From Caloranaerobacter sp050286925 (GTDB taxonomy: Bacteria > Bacillota > Clostridia > Tissierellales > Thermohalobacteraceae), in assembly GCF_050286925.1 (NCBI RefSeq), contig NZ_JBFWFX010000008.1, positions 1-64,000 on the forward strand: DNA of 64,000 bases. The letters are read 5' to 3'. Shown here piece by piece: positions 53,082-61,100 of the stretch (positions are counted from its first letter, which is position 1; each line of letters starts with the position of its first letter). The notes beneath the pieces were generated by a model. The model saw nothing but the letters and a program-made list of their open reading frames with translations, was not told the origin of the DNA and searched no databases. A program made the translations under genes and the position numbers.

Positions 53082-55730
53082 ATGGAGAAGAATTTAGCAA
53101 AAAAGTATAATCCAAAGGATTTTGAAGAAAGAATTTATAACTATTGGAATGAAAATAATTATTTTAGAGCTGAAGTTAATGAAGAAAAAAAACCATTTAC
53201 TATTATGATGCCACCACCTAATGTTACTGGTAGTTTGCATATGGGGCATGCTTTAAACAATACTTTACAAGATATTTTAATAAGATGGAAGCGAATGGAA
53301 GGTTATGAAGCTTTATGGCTACCAGGGACTGATCATGCGAGTATTTCAACTGAGGCTAAAGTTGTAGCTAAAATACATTCTGAAGGCAAGACAAAAGAGC
53401 AAATAGGTAGAGAAAAGTTTTTAGAAGAAGCATGGGATTGGACAGAAAAGTATGGTGGTAATATAAGAAAACAATTAAAAAAACTTGGAGTTTCTTGTGA
53501 TTGGTCAAGAGAAAGATTTACTTTAGATGAGGGATTAAGCAAAGCAGTTGAAGAAGTTTTTATAAAATTATATGAAAAAGGTTTAATTTATAGAGGAAAT
53601 AGAATTATAAATTGGTGTCCAAGTTGTAAGACAGCTATTTCAGATGCTGAAGTAGAGCATGAAGAAAAACAAGGCAAGCTATGGCATATTAAGTATCCTG
53701 TTAAAGATAGTGATGAGTATATTGTTATTGCAACTACTAGACCTGAAACTATGCTTGGTGACGTGGCAGTTGCTGTAAATCCAGAAGATGAGAGATATAA
53801 GCATTTAATTGGAAAGAAATTAATTTTACCTCTAGTTAATAGAGAAATACCTGTTATAGCAGATGAATATGTAGAAATGGAGTTTGGTACTGGAGCTGTT
53901 AAAATAACTCCAGCACATGATCCAAATGACTTTGAGGTTGGATTAAGACATAATTTAGAGCAAATAAAGATTATGAATGATGATGCAAGTATTAATGAAT
54001 TAGGCGGCAAATATCAGGGAATGGATAGATATGAAGCGAGAAAAGCAATAGTTAAGGACTTGGAAGATAGAGGTTATCTTGTAAAAATTGAAGATCATAC
54101 TCATAATGTAGGTCATTGTGAAAGATGTAAAACTGTTATTGAGCCTATTGTATCAAAACAGTGGTTTGTAAAAATGGAGCCTTTAGCTAAACCAGCGTTA
54201 AAAGCATATAGAGAAGGAAAATTTAGATTTATACCAGAAAGATTCGGTAAAATATATGTTCATTGGTTAGAAAATATTAGAGATTGGTGCATTTCAAGAC
54301 AGCTTTGGTGGGGACATAGATTACCTGTATATTACTGTCAAGACTGTGAAGAAGTTATAGTCTCAAGACAAGAACCTGAAAGCTGCCCTAAATGTGGAAG
54401 TACAGATATTAAACAAGACCCAGATACTTTAGATACATGGTTTTCATCTGCTTTATGGCCGTTTTCAACTTTAGGATGGCCTGAAGATACGCCAGAACTT
54501 AAATACTTCTATCCAACAGATGTGTTGGTAACAGGATACGATATTATTTTCTTCTGGGTAGTTAGAATGGTATTTTCAGGATTAGAGCATATGGGAGATA
54601 TTCCATTTAAGAATGTTTTAATTAACGGTTTAGTTAGAGATTCATTAGGAAGAAAGATGAGTAAATCATTAGGCAATGGTATTGATCCACTTGAAATAAT
54701 AGATAAGTATGGTGCTGATGCTTTAAGATTTACTTTAGTTACTGGAAATACACCAGGAAACGATATGAGATTCCATATGGAAAGAGTTGAAGCAAGTAGA
54801 AATTTTGCAAATAAGTTATGGAATGCGTCAAGATTTGTTTTAATGAATCTAGGTGAAGAGTTAATAGAGCATGATTTAGCGTTTAATTCACTAAAAGAAG
54901 AAGATAAATGGATAATATCTAGAGTTAATAAGGTAGCAAAGGAAGTTACAGAGAATTTAACAAAATTTGAATTGGGAATTGCAGCTCAAAAGCTATATGA
55001 TTTTATCTGGAGTGAATATTGCGATTGGTATATTGAAATGGTAAAACCTCGTTTGTATGGTAATGATGAACCAAGCAAGAATACTGCAAGATATGTGCTA
55101 TTATACGTATTAAAAGACCTTCTAAAATTACTACATCCATTTATGCCATTTATTACAGAGGAGATTTGGCAGCACTTACCAAATACAGAAAGTAGTTTAA
55201 TAATAGCAAAATGGCCTGCATATAAAGAAGAATATAATTTTGAAGAATCTGAAAAAAGAATTGGTTTCATAATGGAAGCCGTAAAAAATATTAGAAATAT
55301 AAGAGCAGAAATGAATGTAGTTCCTTCTAAAAAAGCTAAAGTAATATTTGTAACTAATAACAATGATATTAAGAATATATTATCCGAAGGAGAGATTTAT
55401 TTTACTACTCTTGCAGGAGCTTCAAGTATAGAAATTAGGGATAATAAAGATGGTATAGGTGAAGATGCAATGTCAGCCGTAGTAGAAGATTGTGAAATAT
55501 ATTTACCTTTAGAAGAACTAGTTGATATTGGAAAAGAAATAGAAAGATTAGAAAAAGAAAAAGAGAGATTAGAAGGGGAATTAAAAAGGGTAAGAAGCAA
55601 GCTGTCTAATGAAGGCTTTATAAGTAAGGCGCCTAAACATATAGTTGATAAAGAAAGAGAAAAAGAAGCTAAGTATCAAAATATGATGGAAAAAGTGCTT
55701 GAAAGATTGGAAAGTTTAAAGAGAAAATAG
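53082..55730 (+). CDS. valS: Valyl-tRNA synthetase
   Basis: A 882-residue class I synthetase. HIGH motif HMGHALN (about 57), editing domain with TTRPETMLGD and GTGAVKITPAHD, zinc-type cysteines CPKCGS, KMSKS as RKMSKSLGN (about 525) and a C-terminal coiled coil (IERLEKEKERLEGELKRVR). Normal length for ValRS. Expression is under the upstream T-box; site GAGGAGGGG. Confidence 0.96.
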   Translation: MEKNLAKKYNPKDFEERIYNYWNENNYFRAEVNEEKKPFTIMMPPPNVTGSLHMGHALNNTLQDILIRWKRMEGYEALWLPGTDHASISTEAKVVAKIHSEGKTKEQIGREKFLEEAWDWTEKYGGNIRKQLKKLGVSCDWSRERFTLDEGLSKAVEEVFIKLYEKGLIYRGNRIINWCPSCKTAISDAEVEHEEKQGKLWHIKYPVKDSDEYIVIATTRPETMLGDVAVAVNPEDERYKHLIGKKLILPLVNREIPVIADEYVEMEFGTGAVKITPAHDPNDFEVGLRHNLEQIKIMNDDASINELGGKYQGMDRYEARKAIVKDLEDRGYLVKIEDHTHNVGHCERCKTVIEPIVSKQWFVKMEPLAKPALKAYREGKFRFIPERFGKIYVHWLENIRDWCISRQLWWGHRLPVYYCQDCEEVIVSRQEPESCPKCGSTDIKQDPDTLDTWFSSALWPFSTLGWPEDTPELKYFYPTDVLVTGYDIIFFWVVRMVFSGLEHMGDIPFKNVLINGLVRDSLGRKMSKSLGNGIDPLEIIDKYGADALRFTLVTGNTPGNDMRFHMERVEASRNFANKLWNASRFVLMNLGEELIEHDLAFNSLKEEDKWIISRVNKVAKEVTENLTKFELGIAAQKLYDFIWSEYCDWYIEMVKPRLYGNDEPSKNTARYVLLYVLKDLLKLLHPFMPFITEEIWQHLPNTESSLIIAKWPAYKEEYNFEESEKRIGFIMEAVKNIRNIRAEMNVVPSKKAKVIFVTNNNDIKNILSEGEIYFTTLAGASSIEIRDNKDGIGEDAMSAVVEDCEIYLPLEELVDIGKEIERLEKEKERLEGELKRVRSKLSNEGFISKAPKHIVDKEREKEAKYQNMMEKVLERLESLKRK

Positions 55731-55734
55731 AGAA

Positions 55735-55765
55735 AAGCTAAGACTCCTTGATGGAGTCTTAGCTT
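55735..55765 (+). terminator. Terminator after valS
   Basis: Perfect 13-bp stem AAGCTAAGACTCC/GGAGTCTTAGCTT with a TTGAT loop. No T run: an R2 element begins exactly at its end. Confidence 0.7.
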
Positions 55766-56020
55766 GTTGACAAAGTTATATTATTTAATGAATTGAAAAA
55801 ATAACGTTCATAGACAAATCTTCAGAGAAAACATAGACTTATAATTTCGAAAAATCCTAACGCACCTAATCAAGACGTCCTGTCTTGTAGGATGCTGGCT
55901 TAGCGTCCTGCTAAGCCTACGGATTTTTCTGAAATTATTCATCAAGTTTTCTTGGCTGAAGCTTTGTAATTATTCACTTTTATTTTTTCAATCATTATAT
56001 TTATTTAGTTTGTATCCTAA
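55764..56020. repeat. Dispersed palindromic element R2, copy S (long form)
   Basis: Begins GTTGACAAAGTTATATT. Arms AATGAATTGAAAAAATAA, CTTCAGAG-AAAAC and TTTCGAAAAATCC on the left find reverse complements on the right, giving a long imperfect hairpin of roughly 250 bases. The centre GACGTCCTGTCTTGTAGGA and GCTTAGCGTCCTGCTAAGC carries its own hairpins. ATGAACGTTATT (reverse of 55803-55814) matches copy T. It fills the valS-folC gap. Confidence 0.7.
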
Positions 56021-56069
56021 GCTTTTTTTAATGAGTTCTATTTTCTCGATAATATTGAGGAGTGAGATG

Positions 56070-57365
56070 ATGAACTATAAAGAGGCATTAGAGTATATTC
56101 ATGGTACAAGAAAATTTGGAAGCAAATTAGGACTTGAAAATATAAGGATTTTACTTGATTTATTGGGTAATCCTCATAAAGGTTTAAAAATAATACATGT
56201 AGCTGGAACTAATGGTAAAGGTTCAACTTCATCTTATATTTCGACTATATTAACTGAATCTGGCTATAAAGTAGGATTATTTACTTCACCATATTTAGAG
56301 AGATTTACAGAAAGAATTAGAATAAATGGTAAAGAGATTGAACATGAAAGGTTAGCTCAAGTTACTTCAAAAGTTAAAGAGAAAGTTGAAGAAATGGTAA
56401 AAAAAGGTTATAACCATCCTACTGAATTTGAAATAGTGACTGCAATAGCTTTTGTTTATTATAAAGAAGAAAAAGTTGATTTTGTAGTGCTTGAAGTTGG
56501 ATTAGGTGGAAGATATGATTCTACTAATATTATTGAAAATCCATTGGTTTCGGTTTTAACTCCAATTTCATTAGATCACAAAGATATACTTGGAGATACT
56601 ATAGAAAAAATTGCCTGGGAAAAGGCAGGGATAATAAAAGAAAATGGACTCGTTGTAAGTCATCCTCAAGTAGATGAAGCACAAAAAGTTATTGAGAATG
56701 TTGTTAAGGATAAGAATGGCAAGCTTATAATAGCACCTGTTGAAGATGTAGAAGTGATTGAATGTACAGGATTAGGTAGCAAATTCAATTTTAAATTTAA
56801 TGGAAAGACTTTTGAAAATCTTAAGATTAATCTTATAGGAGAGCATCAAATAAATAATGCTTGTGTAGCTTTAACAGTTATACTTACTTTATTGGAAAAT
56901 AAATATATAGATATTGATGAAGATTGTATCAGGAGAGGATTATTGAAAACTGAGTGGAAAGGCAGATTAGAAATATTAAGACGTAATCCGACATTTATTA
57001 TAGACGGTGCTCATAATTTAGCAGGAGCAAATTCTTTAAAAAAGTCTATAAAGGAACTTTTTAAATATAATAAATTAATTCTAGGTATTGGAATACTTAG
57101 TGATAAAGAGGTTAATAGTATATTGGATGAACTAGTTCATCTAGCAGATGAAATTATTATTACAGAGGCAAATAATCCAAGAAAACTTGAGGCCGAAAAA
57201 TTAGCAGACATTATTAAAAAGTTTAACAAGAAATATTTAATTGAAAAAGATATAGAGAAAGCTGTAAATAAAGCTTTAGATATGGCAGAAGAAGATGATT
57301 TAATATTATTTTCAGGTTCTTTATATTTAATTGGTGATGTCAGAAAAATTATTATGAATGATTAG
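56070..57365 (+). CDS. folC: Folylpolyglutamate synthase/dihydrofolate synthase
   Basis: A 431-residue Mur-ligase-fold enzyme. The ATP loop is VAGTNGKGSTSSYIS (about 44-58), then SPYLERFTERIRING, EVGLGGRYDSTN, SLDHKDILGDTIEKIAWEKAGIIK and the C-terminal domain start IDGAHNLAGA. It adds glutamate to folates and/or dihydropteroate. I start at ATG 56070 (or 56067), preceded by TGAGGAG; the frame upstream runs into the R2 repeat. Confidence 0.93.
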   Translation: MNYKEALEYIHGTRKFGSKLGLENIRILLDLLGNPHKGLKIIHVAGTNGKGSTSSYISTILTESGYKVGLFTSPYLERFTERIRINGKEIEHERLAQVTSKVKEKVEEMVKKGYNHPTEFEIVTAIAFVYYKEEKVDFVVLEVGLGGRYDSTNIIENPLVSVLTPISLDHKDILGDTIEKIAWEKAGIIKENGLVVSHPQVDEAQKVIENVVKDKNGKLIIAPVEDVEVIECTGLGSKFNFKFNGKTFENLKINLIGEHQINNACVALTVILTLLENKYIDIDEDCIRRGLLKTEWKGRLEILRRNPTFIIDGAHNLAGANSLKKSIKELFKYNKLILGIGILSDKEVNSILDELVHLADEIIITEANNPRKLEAEKLADIIKKFNKKYLIEKDIEKAVNKALDMAEEDDLILFSGSLYLIGDVRKIIMND

Positions 57366-57376
57366 TTATTATTTTT

Positions 57377-57416
57377 CTCCCATTGAATAAAATATATATA
57401 TATATTCAAATGGGAG
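57377..57416 (+). promoter_or_regulatory. Hairpin enclosing the ribosome site of the 57424 gene
   Basis: CTCCCAT (57377-57383) pairs with ATGGGAG (57410-57416), and GAATA (57385-57389) with TATTC (57403-57407), around an AT-alternating loop. The 3' arm holds the GGGAGG ribosome site (57412-57417). No T run follows, so it is likely translational rather than a terminator for folC. Confidence 0.6.
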
Positions 57417-57423
57417 GTCGGTT

Positions 57424-57648
57424 ATGTCTGAAATAGGGTACAAACCATATAAAGATTTAGAAGATTATGTTTTACTGGAAGAAGCTTATTCGAGAATGGA
57501 AAAACTGAGGCTTTTATCATCATTAAATGATGAAGAAAAATACTGGGAAGAAGCTAATGAGTTTAACGAACTAATTATTGAGATAAAAAGAAGGAATATA
57601 ACAATTGATAAAGAAGTATGGATTAAAAAAATAATAATTGATATATAG
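57424..57648 (+). CDS. Small acidic soluble protein, unknown
   Basis: A 74-residue protein, helical and acidic: MSEIGYKPYKDLEDYVLLEEAYSRMEK... and a tail RNITIDKEVWIKKIIIDI. No membrane segment or known motif. The GGGAGG site is 6 bases from the ATG but buried in a hairpin. It sits between folC and the propeller gene, which has the same kind of leader, so the two may share conditions of expression. Confidence 0.6.
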   Translation: MSEIGYKPYKDLEDYVLLEEAYSRMEKLRLLSSLNDEEKYWEEANEFNELIIEIKRRNITIDKEVWIKKIIIDI

Positions 57649-57660
57649 CTATAATTTAAT

Positions 57661-57733
57661 TAATCACCTCTATTCACCCTTATTATTAAATGTGCATAAA
57701 CTGATATAAGGGCGAGCAAGACAGAGGTGATTA
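57661..57733 (+). promoter_or_regulatory. Long hairpin enclosing the ribosome site of the propeller gene
   Basis: TAATCACCTCT (57661-57671) pairs perfectly with AGAGGTGATTA (57723-57733). A second stem CCCTTAT (57677-57683) pairs with ATAAGGG (57706-57712). The ribosome site AGAGGTGA is wholly in the 3' arm, 5 bases before the ATG at 57739. This would block translation when folded. Confidence 0.7.
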
Positions 57734-57738
57734 TTTTT

Positions 57739-58671
57739 ATGAAGAAGAAACTTATTGTAGCTAATGCTGAGAATGATACATTGACCTTGGTAGATTTAGA
57801 AAATAAATATGAAATAGAAAACATATTTCTCAATAATATTTGTAGAAGTAAGGAACGAGTTAATATTTCAAGTATAAACAGACCATATATAGGACCTCAT
57901 CATATTATTAGAGGTAGCAATGATTCAATAATATATACTGCTAATTCATATGATAATAGTATTTTTAAGGTAGATATAAACAAAAAAACAGTTATAGATA
58001 CTGTTTATGTGGGAAGCTGTCCAAAACATTTGGAATTGTTAAATGGATGTATATTTGTTACAAATACAGATTCAAATTCAATATCGGTAATAGATGAAAA
58101 GGACTTTATATTATTAGAAAATATACCTGTAGGTGAGAAACCTCATGATATTAAAATAAATAATAGTAAAAATCGAATTTATGTAGCTAATAGTAGTGGT
58201 TATAGTTTAAGTGTAATCTACTTAGATAGTAATAAAATAGATAAAATTAGACTTAGGTTTAATCCTTTCCATATTATGATAAATAAGAATAAAATATATA
58301 TATTATGTCCACAGTCAAATGGAATGTATCAAAGCATAATACAAATATTAGATATAAAAGATAATGTATTACTTACAGAATTAGAAGTAGAAGGCGTAAT
58401 TTTAGATATGGTTGTTATAGAGAATACAGATATATTATATACTACTAATGCCCTTGATGGTTTTCTCTATAAAATTAATATTGAGAAGAAAAATGTACTT
58501 GAAAAATATTATTTAGGAGGAATGCCTAATTGTATGCTTTACAATGGTGATAATTTATTATTTATTTCAGATGCTTTAAAAAATTGTGTTACTGTATTCG
58601 ACTATAAAAAAGGTAAAATAATAAGAAATATATCAGTAGGGTTAGAGCCTAATGGATTGATTTTAATATGA
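57739..58671 (+). CDS. YVTN-type beta-propeller protein
   Basis: A 310-residue protein of repeated blades. Recurrent units resemble the YVTN/surface-layer propeller pattern: IVANAENDTLTLVDLE, IYTANSYDNSIFKVDI, IFVTNTDSNSISVIDE, IYVANSSGYSLSVIYL, LFISDALKNCVTVFDY. Around seven blades fit a closed propeller. No signal peptide, so it is probably cytoplasmic or spore-associated; binding partners unknown. I start at ATG 57739. Its ribosome site is sequestered in a strong hairpin. Confidence 0.82.
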   Translation: MKKKLIVANAENDTLTLVDLENKYEIENIFLNNICRSKERVNISSINRPYIGPHHIIRGSNDSIIYTANSYDNSIFKVDINKKTVIDTVYVGSCPKHLELLNGCIFVTNTDSNSISVIDEKDFILLENIPVGEKPHDIKINNSKNRIYVANSSGYSLSVIYLDSNKIDKIRLRFNPFHIMINKNKIYILCPQSNGMYQSIIQILDIKDNVLLTELEVEGVILDMVVIENTDILYTTNALDGFLYKINIEKKNVLEKYYLGGMPNCMLYNGDNLLFISDALKNCVTVFDYKKGKIIRNISVGLEPNGLILI

Positions 58672-58681
58672 TAGAAAGAAA

Positions 58682-58709
58682 ATAGACAGGAACTTAATCC
58701 TGCCTATTT
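58682..58709. terminator. Convergent terminator propeller / DUF4364 gene
   Basis: AATAGACAGG/CCTGCCTATT stem with an 8-base loop and one mismatch, followed by TATTT on the plus strand. Confidence 0.65.
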
Positions 58710-58711
58710 AT

Positions 58712-59257
58712 TTAAATCGAAGATTTTGTTTCTATTAATAAATCTAATATTTTTTTATAGATTTCTTGAGGATTTTCTTTCCAGTTATTACAAATGAGTT
58801 TTGCTTGTTTATTTGAAACTACATTCAGAGACATATTAAATAGAGTAATGTCTTTTTCTATGACTTTTAGATTAACAATATACTCTGAATCATTCTTTTT
58901 ATAGTAGTTACCAATAATCTGAGTTTTTTTAATCATTTCCTCTTTTTTATTTTTATAATTATTATCAATTTCAAGTTTTATTTTTTCTGGTATTCTATCT
59001 ATGAAGTAATTAAGAGTATTTTTACCTTGCTCTGTGATATGGTAGTATTCACTGCCATCTTTTGTAGTTATTTCAATAAATTTTGAAGATACTAGCTCGC
59101 TTAAAAATTGTTGCACCATAAAATAATTGACCATATAATTGTTTTCAAGAACAAATTGAGTAATTTCAGAATTTGTCATTGGAAATTCTACAATATCTAA
59201 TATGTATAGAAGCAAAAGCTTGTGTTGTGCTAATTCTTTAGTATTTTCGACAAACAT
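58712..59257 (-). CDS. DUF4364 winged-helix regulator
   Basis: A 181-residue protein. The N-terminal winged helix (QHKLLLLYILDIVEFPMTNSEI, VQQFLSELVSSKFIEITTKDG, YHITEQGKNTLNYFIDRIP) is the DUF4364 pattern found across Clostridia, thought to be a transcription regulator. The last codons (ETKSSI) lie within a stretch identical to the R1 hairpin arm (TTTAAATCGAAGATTTTG), so the 3' end may be repeat-derived. Site AAGAGGTGG. Confidence 0.82.
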   Translation of the reverse strand: MFVENTKELAQHKLLLLYILDIVEFPMTNSEITQFVLENNYMVNYFMVQQFLSELVSSKFIEITTKDGSEYYHITEQGKNTLNYFIDRIPEKIKLEIDNNYKNKKEEMIKKTQIIGNYYKKNDSEYIVNLKVIEKDITLFNMSLNVVSNKQAKLICNNWKENPQEIYKKILDLLIETKSSI

Positions 59258-59350
59258 AATGCCACCTCTTTTTTCTAGATATGTGATTATTAATTTTGTT
59301 TATTGATTTCACACATCTTTAAATAAATTATATTAAAATTATAACATATA

Positions 59351-59387
59351 AAAAGGAGAAGTGGCAAAGATACCACTTCTCCTTTTT
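59351..59387 (-). terminator. Terminator of the SASP gene
   Basis: AAAAGGAGAAGTGG/CCACTTCTCCTTTT stem with an 8-base loop and Ts on the minus strand, just past the spore gene. Confidence 0.9.
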
Positions 59388-59392
59388 ATGAT

Positions 59393-59596
59393 TTATTTTC
59401 CAGACATTTGTCTTTCAGCTTGCTCAATTAGCCTTTTAACCATATATCCACCAACATAACCATTTTGTCTAGAAGTTAAATTTCCTTTATCTATACTATT
59501 ATAATTAGATAAACCTAATTCATTAGCTATTTCTACTTTCATTTGCTCAAGGGCTTGTTTAGCTTCTGGAACAACAACTCTGTTTCCTCTAGCCAA
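59393..59596 (-). CDS. Alpha/beta-type small acid-soluble spore protein
   Basis: A 67-residue DNA-binding spore protein. The two conserved segments are present: ANELGLSNYN, containing the Glu-Leu site cut by the germination protease GPR, and LTSRQNGYVGGYMVKRLIE, the DNA-contacting helix. These proteins coat DNA in the spore core and protect it from UV and heat. TTG start with GGGAGGG upstream. A short hairpin CAACATC/GATGTTG lies further upstream. Shows that the organism sporulates. Confidence 0.95.
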   Translation of the reverse strand: MARGNRVVVPEAKQALEQMKVEIANELGLSNYNSIDKGNLTSRQNGYVGGYMVKRLIEQAERQMSGK

Positions 59597-59844
59597 TTTT
59601 TTTCCCTCCCAAATAGATTTATTACCAACATCTTATTTGATGTTGTATTATTAATATAACCTTTTTTTTATTTTTATATCCATGAAAATATTAAAAATTG
59701 GTATATTTTATTCAATTTATTCATATAATTAATACTTTAGGAAAAAAATAATTTAATGGTTGATAGTTAATAGACTAATAACTATTGACTAATAGTTGTT
59801 GGTTGTTATAATAAATTTAGCGTTGAAAAAGAGAGGAGAATTAT

Positions 59845-60540
59845 ATGAATTTAACTTTTAGAGAAAAGATAATAGAAAAAGCGATTAGTATGGGTGCTTC
59901 TAAAGTTGGATTTGCTAAATTAGAAAATTTTTTACCCGATAATTTTTCTCATTTAAAATCAGGTATTTCTATTATTGTTAGATTATCGGATCAGATAATG
60001 AATGATGTAGTAGATAAACCTACTCATACTTATTTTCATCATTATAGAACAGTAAATTTTTTAATAGACCAAATTACTTTAGCTATAACAAATATGATTC
60101 AAAATGAAGGATATCTTGCTATGGCAATACCAGCTTCTCAGACTGTTAAAACAGAAACAGATGCATATACGGGCATTTTTCAACATAAAACTGTTGCAAC
60201 TTTAGCAGGTTTAGGATGGATAGGTAAAAATGCTTGTTTAGTAACAGAAGAATTTGGACCAAGAATAAGATTGGGAACTGTATTAACAAATATGGTTTTT
60301 CCATATGATGAGCCGATTAAAAACTCAAAATGTGGAGATTGTAATATTTGTGTAACGAAATGTCCTGCTCTGGCTTTGAAAGGAAATAATTGGCATCAAG
60401 GTGTCGATAGAGAGGCTTTAGTTGATGCATTTGCATGTAGTACTTATATGAGTGAACAATACAAAGATATAGGTAGAGGCTCGGTATGTGGTTTATGTAT
60501 TTCAAGTTGTCCAAGAGGAACAAAAGTTATTAGGACATAA
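59845..60540 (+). CDS. QueG-like double 4Fe-4S cluster protein (short)
   Basis: A 231-residue protein related to epoxyqueuosine reductase. The ferredoxin part has CGDCNICVTKCPA and VCGLCISSCPRG, eight cysteines for two 4Fe-4S clusters, preceded by LAGLGWIGKNACLVTEEFGPRIRLGTVLTNM, which is highly QueG-like. It lacks the C-terminal extension of full QueG (usually well over 300 residues). The short clostridial type may have another reductive role, possibly with a corrinoid. Site GAGAGGAG. Confidence 0.85.
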   Translation: MNLTFREKIIEKAISMGASKVGFAKLENFLPDNFSHLKSGISIIVRLSDQIMNDVVDKPTHTYFHHYRTVNFLIDQITLAITNMIQNEGYLAMAIPASQTVKTETDAYTGIFQHKTVATLAGLGWIGKNACLVTEEFGPRIRLGTVLTNMVFPYDEPIKNSKCGDCNICVTKCPALALKGNNWHQGVDREALVDAFACSTYMSEQYKDIGRGSVCGLCISSCPRGTKVIRT

Positions 60541-60543
60541 TTA

Positions 60544-60566
60544 ACGGCCTTTAATAGGCCGTATTT
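60544..60566. terminator. Convergent terminator
   Basis: ACGGCC/GGCCGT stem with a 7-base loop and Ts on the plus strand, right after the QueG-like gene. Confidence 0.8.
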
Positions 60567-60754
60567 TAAGTTAGTTTTCTTTTTATAGGAGTCTTTACAT
60601 CTTTCCTAGTACCATGCTGATGTTTACTTTCAAGTTGAGCTTTTTGCGATTCAGCTTCTCTATAGAAATGCCTTTCGTCATTTGTTATTGTTATAGCAGA
60701 GTATTCTGTTTGTTTCCCTTTAATATTAGTAAAAGTACTTTTTCTTATAGACAA
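60566..60754 (-). CDS. Small basic protein, unknown
   Basis: A 62-residue, charged protein: SIRKSTFTNIKGKQTEYSAIT, then ERHFYREAESQKAQLESKHQ and a basic tail KTPIKRKLT. I start at TTG 60754, 8 bases after AAAAAGGAGG. An upstream in-frame ATG (60781) lies in the R1 terminus, as in degV. No family recognised; the small size and basic character could fit a spore or DNA/RNA-binding protein, but this is a guess. Confidence 0.55.
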   Translation of the reverse strand: MSIRKSTFTNIKGKQTEYSAITITNDERHFYREAESQKAQLESKHQHGTRKDVKTPIKRKLT

Positions 60755-60768
60755 TAAAAATACCTCCT

Positions 60769-60885
60769 TTTTATAACCCATAGGAAATTATATACATTAT
60801 TAATTTGCCGATAATTAAAATATAATTTCCGTAATGGATTTCATCAAAATCTTCATTAGTTTATTTAAATAGAGGATTTTGATTT
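60769..60885 (-). repeat. Dispersed element R1, copy C (short form)
   Basis: Ends TATAACCCATAGGAAATTATA and TATAATTTCCGTAATGGAT, followed by the hairpin ATCAAAATCTTC/GAGGATTTTGAT. The inner part differs from copy B and is shorter. It directly precedes the ribosome site of the minus-strand gene at 60754. The remaining spacer to 61100 is AT-rich with no gene. Confidence 0.8.
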
Positions 60886-61100
60886 AATCTTTAAAAAATT
60901 TTGTAATTAGTCAAAAAGAAATTTAATTGAGAACTAATTAGATTATAGTTTCAGTTAATAGGATATGTTATAATTAAATAAAATCTATATTTATATTTTA
61001 ACCATGTGAGAAAACATAATACTTCAAATTTTTTCTGTTTAAAGTTTTAAAATGTTTTAGACATATTTGTAAATTGGAAAGATATGTAGGAGGAGATATA

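Noticed and set aside
53588..54010. 140-codon minus-strand frame
   Set aside because: Antisense of the valS editing domain, with no ribosome site.
59759..59818. Repeated ACTAATA/TAATAGT words as a possible CRISPR-like array
   Set aside because: Too short, irregular and AT-rich; no spacers of constant length and no cas genes in the window.
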